In this document: in pieces, positions 1-7,755 of the stretch
Layout of the letters: the number at the start of each line of letters is the position of its first letter
How positions within the stretch are numbered: the stretch's first letter is position 1
Source: Paraburkholderia humisilvae
Lineage (GTDB): Bacteria > Pseudomonadota > Gammaproteobacteria > Burkholderiales > Burkholderiaceae
Length of the DNA: 64,000 nt
Reading direction: 5' to 3'
NCBI RefSeq assembly: GCF_902859855.1
Contig: NZ_CADIKH010000021.1
Location: forward strand, 62,001 to 126,000
Notes under the pieces: model-generated
Database searches by the model: none
What the model was told of the DNA's origin: nothing
The model's input: only the letters and a program-made list of their open reading frames with translations
Translations under genes and position numbers: made by a program

Positions 1-1
1 A

Positions 2-580
2 GAGGATCAACGCGGCATCGCGGTCGCTGCCGTGACGAGCCGGAATCGCAGGACCATGACCGCAGAGGTTTTGGGGCATTACGGATCGCTCGCCGCACAT
101 CTTTGGTGTGAATATCAAATTCTCTCGCACGAAGTATTTTCCCGAATCTTCAGCGGGCACCATACGGATTCCACCCCACAGGCCGACAAGTCGCCGTATT
201 CGACCCCCGTCGCATTTGATGTGCTTTCCGCCAACGCCGAGAGCATCGTTGTTTGCACAAGCGAAGTTGGATCTGAGAACTTTGCTGGGCATTTCGATCA
301 CTACCCGTCCTGGCCGGTCGCTATTCTTGCCGATACGTTCGGTCAAGCGCGGACCGTGCTTTTGCACAATATGCTGGATCGGCAGGTTAACTACCGAGTC
401 GGGTATATCAACGTAGATGCGTTTCAGCTGGCGCCGGCGTCGGCCAGATTGACGTTCGAAGTTACATGTGTCAGCTCTTTTCCTTCGTTGGGGCGATACG
501 TATTTGGCGCCAAGGTTTTGTGGGGCGATAAGACGATCGCGGCAATGGAATCTGAAGTTTACGCGTCCACGCACAGGTGA
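2..580 (+). CDS. Hotdog-fold dehydratase/thioesterase-like protein, 5' end outside window
   Basis: The frame is open from base 2, so the true start may lie left of the window; a GTG at 32 and an ATG at 56 are in frame but neither has a convincing ribosome site. The visible part has a stretch reading GHFDHYP followed by WP and a hydrophobic helix ending FGQA, which resembles the GHFP...PG...EA.AQA core of FabZ/FabA-type hotdog dehydratases and AfsA-like proteins. The histidine of GHF is kept; the catalytic acid of FabZ would be replaced by Asp in ADTFGQA. The C-terminal third looks like the remaining beta strands of one hotdog domain. Family membership is my reading of the motif; substrate and pathway cannot be told. 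No fatty-acid or polyketide genes follow it. Confidence 0.55.
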   Translation, partial: EDQRGIAVAAVTSRNRRTMTAEVLGHYGSLAAHLWCEYQILSHEVFSRIFSGHHTDSTPQADKSPYSTPVAFDVLSANAESIVVCTSEVGSENFAGHFDHYPSWPVAILADTFGQARTVLLHNMLDRQVNYRVGYINVDAFQLAPASARLTFEVTCVSSFPSLGRYVFGAKVLWGDKTIAAMESEVYASTHR

Positions 581-839
581 CGCATCGCGCCCTTCTGAGC
601 GCATCTCCTGAAGCAAACCAAATAAAAATAGTATCAATTTTGTCGAGCGATTCGCGAGCCTTGGCGAGGATGAGTGCGCGGGCACTCATCGGTCCGCGTC
701 TTTGGTGAGGCGGCTCCTCGTCACAAGCGGCCGACGTGCTTCACGACGATTGACCGGCGCTCGCGGAAACGGGAGGGGCGCCTTTGCGTTTCAGCGCTCG
801 CGCGCGTCGGGCGATGCCATCGTGGCTGCGGGTCGCAGG

Positions 840-1277
840 TCAACGCTTTCCGAAATTGTGCTTTGCAAGCGCTGCTCGAGCCTCTGCGAGAAAAAAATCC
901 GGATACTGCTCGAACACTGCCAGGAAGGCGGTGCAGATGGATTGCAGCTCTTCTGTCATGGACGAATCGGCGGTCAACAGGACAAATGCTTCCGCCGCCG
1001 CAATGGGCCCCACGAGTGCCATAGAGTCGAGCAACATAATGTATGGGTCAGAGAAAAGTCTTTCCCCACATACACCGATGGCCGCGTCTAGAACGCCTGC
1101 GGATGCCGGCGAAAGCGGCGGCGACGCGACGACCAGACGCAAGCACGATGTTAGCCCACCGGGGCCTTCGAAGCGCCCGATATCTTTCACGTCACGTTCA
1201 AGGCGGCGAATCGGTCCAGGTGCGGCGTAGATGTAGAGTTTGGCTCGCTCAGCTATTGGTAACGTGCAGTAGTCCAT
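840..1277 (-). CDS. Hypothetical protein, 145 aa
   Basis: I do not recognise the family. The ATG at 1277 was chosen because GAGGA lies about seven bases upstream; the open frame extends further to 1409, but that extension is low-complexity and unlike a protein. The protein has no signal peptide or membrane segment. The middle (about residues 40-110, containing LRLVVASPP, then PYIMLLDSM, then FVLLTADS) loosely recalls the strand pattern of 2H phosphoesterases (2'-5' RNA ligase-like), but neither HxT/HxS catalytic motif is present, so I do not assign that function. It stands alone between non-coding stretches in a region of lower GC than the rest of the window. Confidence 0.5.
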   Translation of the reverse strand: MDYCTLPIAERAKLYIYAAPGPIRRLERDVKDIGRFEGPGGLTSCLRLVVASPPLSPASAGVLDAAIGVCGERLFSDPYIMLLDSMALVGPIAAAEAFVLLTADSSMTEELQSICTAFLAVFEQYPDFFLAEARAALAKHNFGKR

Positions 1278-2081
1278 CCGGATTCCTCGGTCCTGAATAT
1301 GGTTGGGGGGCGCGATGCCCGCGATGACGAAACGGCTGAAGGCAGCAACATGCATGCATGCGTGTTGCCGGTGGTGAGTGGGATGGCTCGTTAGACATTC
1401 GAAAGACACCGCCGGCGATGGTAAATGCGTGGCGTGACAAAGTCACGACCGTGTAATGCTGCCAACACAGGCGTGTCAATCATGTATAATTGACAACGAT
1501 GTCAATAATCGTACGATTGAAAATCAGGATCGAATCGTCGCCCTTGAAGGCATGCTTGAGATCGGAAAATACCGGACGATCGCTCCACGCGTCGTCGATA
1601 AATTCGATGCAAGCAATCAGCGACGGCCGCCGCTCGCTGAGCGTTTTCCGGTTTGTCATCTCAGAGGTCGGGCCGCGTCCGGCCAGGAACTGCTGTTCAT
1701 CTCCCGACGCGGTGCGTACACGAGCCGCTATTCGACACAATTCGGATGCCATGCAAAGAACGCGCGGTTTGCCGGATGTGCATCGGGTGACCGACATTGT
1801 CAACCATGACGTACGGACCACGGTCAGATCACGAATCGGGAGCTCGCGTTCGATGGCAGGTGAGCGTTGTGCCTGTCCTACGAAACGCCAGATCGCTTGT
1901 GGCAATGTCGGTGGGACAAGTGCCTATTTCCCTTAAGACAAGTTAACGGCAAGCTGCCGCAACTCGTTCCAATCACGATTCGGCAGTCGTAGCGAGATCC
2001 CGGGCAGGCACTGCCTTCAGCACGACGCGCGACGTGAACCAAAAAACCACTCGCGTCATCGCTGGTTCCGGGCGGCGATTT
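1278..2081. other. Gene-poor stretch, no convincing gene
   Basis: The longest open frame is on the minus strand, 1480-1905 (TTG start, 141 codons, no ribosome site, rich in Arg/Ser/Thr); it has no recognisable motif and I do not call it a gene. An AT-rich patch around 1470-1520 could hold a promoter for the minus-strand gene ending at 840. Composition is visibly less GC-biased than the later part of the window, which is consistent with acquired or decayed DNA. Confidence 0.4.
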
Positions 2082-2249
2082 TTAGCGCTCCCGGCTACTG
2101 CAGATATCGTAGCCGTGGCGTTCGATAGCGCGCGTGCGCCTTTTGACCTCGGCAAGATCGGACGCGCGTGAAACGTGCTCGACGCAGCTGCGCTCGTGCC
2201 ACTGCTTGACCCACTTGTCCAGCTTTTCAAGAAAATACGCAAACACCAT
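2082..2249 (-). CDS. DUF3563 family small protein, 55 aa
   Basis: A short protein starting MVFAYFLEKLDKW, followed by an ASDLAEVKRR..AIERHGYD block. This pattern (amphipathic N-terminal helix, then a conserved ASDLADLERRMR-like segment ending near HY) is what I know of DUF3563, a family common in Burkholderiales and of unknown function. The start at 2249 is favoured by GGGAG eight bases upstream; the open frame continues to 2582, but the upstream part does not look like protein. Serine, cysteine and valine replace residues usually charged in the middle, so this copy is somewhat diverged. No neighbours suggest a role. Confidence 0.7.
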   Translation of the reverse strand: MVFAYFLEKLDKWVKQWHERSCVEHVSRASDLAEVKRRTRAIERHGYDICSSRER

Positions 2250-2457
2250 TTTGCTCCCAACGACGCAGGAAGTACCCGACGCTCCGCGCAAGCGAAAGAC
2301 GTGGGGGAAGTACCAGACTATGCATCGTTTTCGAGAAAACATCAGCTGCGTAGAATCGAACTCACTGTATCTCTGAGGGATAGAATATTGAGGACTATAA
2401 ACTTGTGCGAATGACGGCCATGCGCCGATCCTGAGTAACACGACTGATACCAGGTGC

Positions 2458-2715
2458 TCAGGGCATGGTTTGCATTTGTCCCATTCCATGTTGCCGTCGT
2501 CCATGCCCCCCGCCAGACTGTTTTCCATTCTCATCTTTCTTCGACGGCTCGGATGCCCCCAGCGCCAATTGCGGATGTTCATTCAGGTGAAACTGATCAG
2601 GTGGCAGCACGCCGCCGGGTACGCCAGGCGTATTCTGCGCATACGCAACTGAGACGGCTGTGATCAGCACGCCAGCGATCAGCCCGGCAACATAAGCAGA
2701 ATTGAAGGAGTTCAT
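2458..2715 (-). CDS. Small exported protein with His/Met/Gly-rich tail, 85 aa
   Basis: The first 26 residues form a typical Sec signal peptide (MNSFNSAYVAGLIAGVLITA, then AYAQ), so the mature protein should be periplasmic or secreted. The mature part begins with a proline/glycine segment and ends in a short run rich in Lys, Gly, His and Met (GGGHGRRQHGMGQMQTM). Such tails can bind metal, but this is inference from composition only. The ATG at 2715 starts right at the signal peptide; a start at 2745 would add ten residues before it and is less likely. The family is not recognised and the gene appears monocistronic. Confidence 0.6.
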   Translation of the reverse strand: MNSFNSAYVAGLIAGVLITAVSVAYAQNTPGVPGGVLPPDQFHLNEHPQLALGASEPSKKDENGKQSGGGHGRRQHGMGQMQTMP

Positions 2716-3032
2716 GGTAGTCGGCGCGGTTTCTCGGCCGCGCAAGTTGCGCGCAATGCGGAGGAGGTTAGCACATGGCCCGACGCCCTGACATAGCGGG
2801 TTAACGCAGAGCGTTTTACCGCGCGTCCATTGCAGGCTGGTTGAAATCCGCGAGGCGCAGCACGATCGTCAAGCGTCGAGGCCAGTGACCTACGGCGTCG
2901 TTTCCAACAACCCGCCAATGTGCACAAGGTCACTCGACGTCCGCAACGAGGAAAGCGCGCGCGCCCGGCGGCCTGTCGGGTGGGCCATTCAGCCTCGACG
3001 ACATGTTCGGAAACGATGGGCGTGCGTCAATT
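2716..3032. other. Intergenic region
   Basis: No convincing gene or hairpin terminator was seen between the exported protein and the DUF2252 gene. Open frames here lack ribosome sites and recognisable content. Confidence 0.4.
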
Positions 3033-4487
3033 TCACTCGCGAATAACCCGGATGCGTCCCGCCTTGACCGCTGCTTTCAAAACCGTCCAGTCGGCCTCAT
3101 TCTGTTCCGCATACGCGAGCGCGAATCGCTCGATGGCCTCGTCGAATGCACTCGACCTGCCTACATATCCGCTTAGCCGTGCGGGATCACCCGCTTTCGC
3201 CATTGAATGAGCGAGCGCGTGTGCGCAGGAGACCGCATATTCGCCAAGATCTTCAACGTCAAAGGTGGAGAAGTCGAAGGCGCCCTTCATGTCGCGCAAT
3301 TGCCGCACGTAGAAGTCGCTGCCCGTGTGGCGCATCTTCGACCATCCGAGAAAAATGTCGCTTGCCGATTGCAGCAGACGCTGCCCGTTTACCACACGCT
3401 GGCCATGATTGGCAAAACGACTGGAAGGCAGGTAACCCTCCAGTACAGAAGCGCGCGCCTCCTTGAGTTGAAGGAACAATGGACATTCTCCATCGGCCAT
3501 GAAGAGCGCTTCGTAGCAGCGGGTCCCCACCGACCCAATGCCCACCACGCGTATGGCGACATCCACCAGTTCATAGCGATCGAACAGCGCGCGCCTGTCA
3601 TCAGGGAGTGTCAATCGGTAGTCGGCGAAGAAGCGCCGGACCAATGCATCGTACTGCTTCTGATCGTGCGGGCTCTCCAACGGGATGTGATACACAAGCG
3701 GTGGCACGTCCTTGATTCGCAGCCTGCCGTTGACCAGCTCGGTCGCGTGACTCATGACGGAACGCGAAGACTGCTGCTTCGCCTTGTCGATGACCGCCAG
3801 TTCTTTCCTTCTTTCAACCATCGAATCAGCAATGGCAAGCATGCTCGCTGCCGTGAACTGGTAGTACCAGACGTCGAGCGTGTCCATCCTGCTGAACTCG
3901 GCGATTCGCTGCCGGAACGTCTCGCATAGTCGACGCACCACGCTACGCTGCTCGCGTACCGTGAATCCGCGTTCGCGTGCCGCAATCACGAATGACGCAG
4001 CCAGCCTGCGGACATCCCAGTCGAAGGGGCCGGGCAGCGTTTCGTCGAAGTCGTTGGGTCCGAAAAGGATGCGTCGCTCCGGGCTCGCGAACAGTCCGAA
4101 ATTGGCCAGATGCGCATCGCCGCCCAGTTGCACCGTCAGATTGGAATGCGGCAGTTTCGACAGGTCGTGCGCCATCAACGGCGCGGCACCGCGATAGAAC
4201 GCAAATGGACTCGCGACCATACGCCCGTAGCGAATCGGGATAAGCTCCGCCACCCGGCCCACGTTGGACGCCTCAAGCAGCGCGATCGGATCCCGATCCT
4301 GGATCTTGCAGTCGGCCAGCTTCGCACGCGGCACCTTTGCGCGCGCTGCCTTGCCCTGCTCGATACGGGTCAGCAGCGAGCCGCGCCCTGCGAACAACAT
4401 GGACGGGTCTTCCTGTGCGGCCTGTGCCTTTGGATCAGGGGACTGCGTAGCGGGTCCGTTGCGCTTTGGATCGGCAGGTTCTGACAT
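3033..4487 (-). CDS. DUF2252 family protein (kinase-like fold)
   Basis: A 484-residue cytosolic protein with the signature of DUF2252. Residues about 122-130 read GGDAHLANF and residues 145-157 read NDFDETLPGPFDW. These correspond in pattern to the catalytic loop (D..H/N) and metal-binding Asp of aminoglycoside-phosphotransferase/HipA-like kinase folds, so a phosphotransferase role is plausible but the substrate is unknown for the family. The first 35 residues are Pro/Ala/Gln-rich and probably disordered. The start at 4487 has GGAGAG about six bases upstream. It is transcribed alone; about 1 kb of apparently non-coding DNA precedes it. Full length compared with the family, no damage seen. Confidence 0.85.
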   Translation of the reverse strand: MSEPADPKRNGPATQSPDPKAQAAQEDPSMLFAGRGSLLTRIEQGKAARAKVPRAKLADCKIQDRDPIALLEASNVGRVAELIPIRYGRMVASPFAFYRGAAPLMAHDLSKLPHSNLTVQLGGDAHLANFGLFASPERRILFGPNDFDETLPGPFDWDVRRLAASFVIAARERGFTVREQRSVVRRLCETFRQRIAEFSRMDTLDVWYYQFTAASMLAIADSMVERRKELAVIDKAKQQSSRSVMSHATELVNGRLRIKDVPPLVYHIPLESPHDQKQYDALVRRFFADYRLTLPDDRRALFDRYELVDVAIRVVGIGSVGTRCYEALFMADGECPLFLQLKEARASVLEGYLPSSRFANHGQRVVNGQRLLQSASDIFLGWSKMRHTGSDFYVRQLRDMKGAFDFSTFDVEDLGEYAVSCAHALAHSMAKAGDPARLSGYVGRSSAFDEAIERFALAYAEQNEADWTVLKAAVKAGRIRVIRE

Positions 4488-5463
4488 GGTTCTCTCCGTT
4501 TTTCAATCTGTCGTCCACGCGGCCCGGCTTTATGCCGCGTTGGCGTCCCGCGAAGGCCCAGATAGGCGTGGCGCGAATTCCTGTAGCGCGTGAATCGCGA
4601 TATCCACTGTCGCAAGGATCGTGCGCTGCGCGCGGTTCGCGAGCAAGGCATTCAGCCTATGCGCAAACAGGGTGATCGCAAGGGTGCTGTGGCTGTCGGG
4701 TATCGTCGCGTGTGCGGGACGGGGCGAGCAAGGGCAGCCAGGTGGCCGTGCCGACCCGCAGTGGGGAAAGAAGGGAAATCGTAAGGTGCGTCGCTGCGCC
4801 ATTCCTGAATACGGACGCCGCCACGACGACGCGTCGACACGGAAGTTCCACATCGTTACCCCGGATAGAGAGCCGATCGAGACAAGGAGCGAACCTGATG
4901 CCACACTGACACGCTCGTCTCTTTGTCTCGAGTAGTCAATATTCAAGTATCCCAGGATTCATCGTGCTGTGGAGTTTTTCCGCCGGATGCGATCGCGGAA
5001 CGACGGAGACGGGCCTGACAATAATGGAGAGGGTTGGGAAAGCGTCGTGAGATATCCGGGCATAGAACGCCGTGACCTGTGCGCCAACGTTGCCCGTGGA
5101 GATCGGCGGCTTTGCGGCGACATGGTGATGTTCCGACGGGTTCGCTGAACGGCAGCTTCCGGTCGAACCCGGATCCGCACGTTCCTCCCGGAATTCGCCT
5201 TTGCAGACGGACGTCGAAGCGCGCGTCCCCTTCTGAGGACAAAAAAAGGGCCGCCAGGACCTCGGCGGCTCAACAGGGGATGCCGACGATATTCGCAGCG
5301 GAAAATTAAACGAACCTTAAGGCGCCCGGCTGACCGTGCGGCTTTCTGTACGCGTTGTACTGACTGCCTACCGCATCGACGGGGACTGTGTCGCCTACGC
5401 TGTGGTCTCTCTCCTCGTGTGCCGCTATGCGAGTGGATCAACCGCTGTCAGGGAGAACACATC
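4488..5463. other. Long region without a convincing gene
   Basis: Nearly 1 kb separates the divergent DUF2252 and CNF-like genes. Minus-strand open frames at 4530-4946 and 4959-5441 have Arg/Pro/Ser-rich content typical of anti-coding frames and no ribosome sites. The segment should contain both divergent promoters. An AT-rich patch around 5300-5320 lies upstream of the toxin-like gene. The only structured element seen is the minus-strand terminator-like hairpin at 5242-5269. Confidence 0.4.
5242..5269 (-). terminator. Terminator-like hairpin, minus strand
   Basis: Arms GCCGCC (5250-5255) and GGCGGC (5264-5269) flank an 8-base loop. Read on the minus strand the stem is followed by CC and then seven T's, the classical intrinsic terminator layout. 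No minus-strand gene lies upstream of it (the next gene, from 5464, is on the plus strand), so it may be a relic of a lost gene or may block antisense transcription. Confidence 0.5.
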
Positions 5464-7737
5464 GTGCAGACCCTCGGAAGGACGCCGTACCCGACGCCAT
5501 TCAACCGTCCGGATTTCAATCTGCCTCGACATGATGACGATGATGGGCGCCAGTCGAACGAAGTTTCTGGAACGCCGCGCGGACCGGCGCAGCAAACGAG
5601 CGCTGCGGGGAAGGGCACCATGCCGGATCGACGCCCGCCGCAGGCCAAACGGTCGTCGCCTCCAGGGACTCAGCACACGACTGATGTGACCGATACCGGC
5701 CCGTCCGGCGATATCCTGAAGCGCTATCCGGACGCTGCACAGATGGCGCCGCGCTTTCTGCACTTTGAGGACCGGGTCGCCGAGATACGCGAAAGACAGC
5801 GCGGCGGCGGCGAACTGTCGATCGACGAGGACGACGCGCTCAAGCTGTACGACGCGCTGCACGAGCGTCTTGCGTTCCTTTGCGAAACCGACGTTCGTGC
5901 GCGCGGCGAACCGGTCGCGGACGCACGTGTGGCGGACCCGCCGCCCGAGGAAAAGCGGCAGGAAGCGAAAACTGCTGGGAATCACGGGCCCGACCATGTC
6001 CGATATATCGGCGGCGTAGCGATTAAAACGGATTACACGCTGCGAGACGTAATGGGGATAACGGCCAAAGCGGCGCAATCACCATTTGCGTCGTTTATTT
6101 CCAGTGCGAGCGATCTCGTCAAAAAGGCAACGCGCGGTGAAGCGCTGAGCGCGGCAGAAGAACAGGATATCTACCGCTATGCCGGCATCGTCGATGCATT
6201 CGCGGCGCTCACGCCGAAAGCCAATGTCATTCAGCGAGCCGGCGACGCGCTGGATTCAGTGAACGCGTTGATCGTCGGCGAAACGCCTGATCCGGAAAGG
6301 CTGCAAAGCGATTTGACGAATTCTCTCAAGGTGTTTCAACCGAAGCTAGCCACCACGACGAGGGCACCGGGCGCCCAGACGTCGGGGGCAGGCAGCGCCC
6401 GTCGCGGCGAAATCGCGCCAGGCGACATCTTTGACTTTCCACGGTTCAAGATCCAGTTTCCGTTCGACGACCACACGGCACGCAAGGTCGATATTGTCCG
6501 CAAAGTCGCGTTCAATCCGCCGCAACGGCAACCGGACGGGCGAGTAGGCTATCCGTTGAGCCCGACTCGTCCACCTCGTTTGCCCGCCGGGACGGAAGCT
6601 GAATCTGCCGCCGGTCCGAGCCGGGGCGAGGCCGGCGAGGCTGTGGGCGGGGAGACGGCCGGCGCGTCGAAGACAACCGGGACGCCATTGAGGACGGACC
6701 GGCGTAGAGCATCGGCGCCGGAAGCAAGGGCTCGCCCAGTCGGCGACCTGAAGCGGATTGCCGGCAAAGGCCCGATCAGCATCGCACTGGCGAATACACC
6801 GCTTGACGACAGCATACGGGTTCGAGACTTAGGCTCACAGTTCTTTTTCTATCGGAAAGACCGCGACATAACAGACATGAACGAACCGCGCGCCGTGCGT
6901 GGTACAGACTACGAACATCGGCGCGATGTGCTGGCGCTCGGCAACGGTGAGCAAGCCACGTCGTACGTTGCGAACTCGAAGATCGCCGCAGGCACGTTCT
7001 GGGGATACGGTCCCGCGACTCACTTGCAGGGCGCGCAACTGATCGAACTCGGTAACGGCCGCGATGGTGTGGGGGCAATCAAGCTGCCGTTCGCGAGTAT
7101 GCGCCCGGGCTCGACGGTGATTGTATCCGGCGGCGCGATGAACGGCTGCACGATGCTGTTCGCGTCCGACGGTAAGGCGCTGTATGCCTATCATGCCGGC
7201 TCGACCGAAATGTCGCCGAACTGGCTGACTTCGCGTGAAGGCGCGCAAAGCATCGTCGACGCGCACACGAAGATTGGACCCAAGGATCAAGTGCCCTATC
7301 GCTGGCACGGAACTAACGACGATCTGGTGACTATCGGGCGCCAATATCCATTTTCGGCACTGATTTACAGCGGCCAATATCTTGCCAATACGCACGCGGT
7401 CGTCGGCGCGGGCAACCTGCTAGGCGCGGTGGCCGGCGTCGCGGAAACGGTGCCGAACTCGCATCTTCACGTTGCGCGCCACGCCTATGGACCGCACGAC
7501 GCGCGACGCTGGCACATGATGACGTTCAACTACTACGATCACAATCCGAATCAGCGCACGGTCGGTACCGCGGAGGCGGTGATCGCGAAGGATCTGAACG
7601 GAAGGGTGACGCTCAGCGTGCTCGCCGAAAAAGGCAAACTCGATCGCGGTTCGTCGATCGGCGAACGGGGCGGCCCGATCGCGTATCGGTACAAGACGAT
7701 GGACAGCGATTCGGCTGTTTATTATCCACCAGCGTGA
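5464..7737 (+). CDS. Large protein with C-terminal CNF-type (cytotoxic necrotizing factor-like) deamidase domain
   Basis: A 757-residue protein from the GTG at 5464, which has AGGGAGA about seven bases upstream; an ATG at 5419 is in frame but lacks such a site. Residues about 1-75 are polar and low-complexity, 76-150 and 180-300 are charged and helical, and 300-430 is a Pro/Gly/Ala-rich linker. The C-terminal domain (about 440-757) holds VSGGAMNGC with Cys562 and, exactly 15 residues later, His577 in YAYHAGS. CNF1 has Cys866 and His881, also 15 apart, in the same LSGC...YH context; Burkholderia lethal factor 1 has a related pair with different spacing. CNF-family enzymes deamidate a glutamine of Rho GTPases (BLF1: eIF4A). 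No Sec signal or membrane segment is seen, so delivery by a type III or VI system elsewhere is an inference. The serine before Cys in LSGC is Asn here. Target and toxicity are unproven. Confidence 0.75.
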   Translation: MQTLGRTPYPTPFNRPDFNLPRHDDDDGRQSNEVSGTPRGPAQQTSAAGKGTMPDRRPPQAKRSSPPGTQHTTDVTDTGPSGDILKRYPDAAQMAPRFLHFEDRVAEIRERQRGGGELSIDEDDALKLYDALHERLAFLCETDVRARGEPVADARVADPPPEEKRQEAKTAGNHGPDHVRYIGGVAIKTDYTLRDVMGITAKAAQSPFASFISSASDLVKKATRGEALSAAEEQDIYRYAGIVDAFAALTPKANVIQRAGDALDSVNALIVGETPDPERLQSDLTNSLKVFQPKLATTTRAPGAQTSGAGSARRGEIAPGDIFDFPRFKIQFPFDDHTARKVDIVRKVAFNPPQRQPDGRVGYPLSPTRPPRLPAGTEAESAAGPSRGEAGEAVGGETAGASKTTGTPLRTDRRRASAPEARARPVGDLKRIAGKGPISIALANTPLDDSIRVRDLGSQFFFYRKDRDITDMNEPRAVRGTDYEHRRDVLALGNGEQATSYVANSKIAAGTFWGYGPATHLQGAQLIELGNGRDGVGAIKLPFASMRPGSTVIVSGGAMNGCTMLFASDGKALYAYHAGSTEMSPNWLTSREGAQSIVDAHTKIGPKDQVPYRWHGTNDDLVTIGRQYPFSALIYSGQYLANTHAVVGAGNLLGAVAGVAETVPNSHLHVARHAYGPHDARRWHMMTFNYYDHNPNQRTVGTAEAVIAKDLNGRVTLSVLAEKGKLDRGSSIGERGGPIAYRYKTMDSDSAVYYPPA

Positions 7738-7755
7738 GCGCGCGGCAGGTTTCGG

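Noticed and set aside
1480..1905. Minus-strand open frame of 141 codons
   Set aside because: TTG start, no ribosome site, composition like non-coding sequence and no recognisable motif; kept only as part of the gap description.
5300..5330. Possible hrp/PIP-type box (TTCG-N16-TTCG) before the CNF-like gene
   Set aside because: Only the first half (TTCG near 5292) is present; at the right distance the sequence is GAAC, so the box is not supported.
4530..5441. Minus-strand open frames upstream of the CNF-like gene, considered as genes matching the orphan terminator
   Set aside because: They lie on the wrong side of the terminator for it to serve them, and their Arg/Pro/Ser-rich content looks anti-coding.
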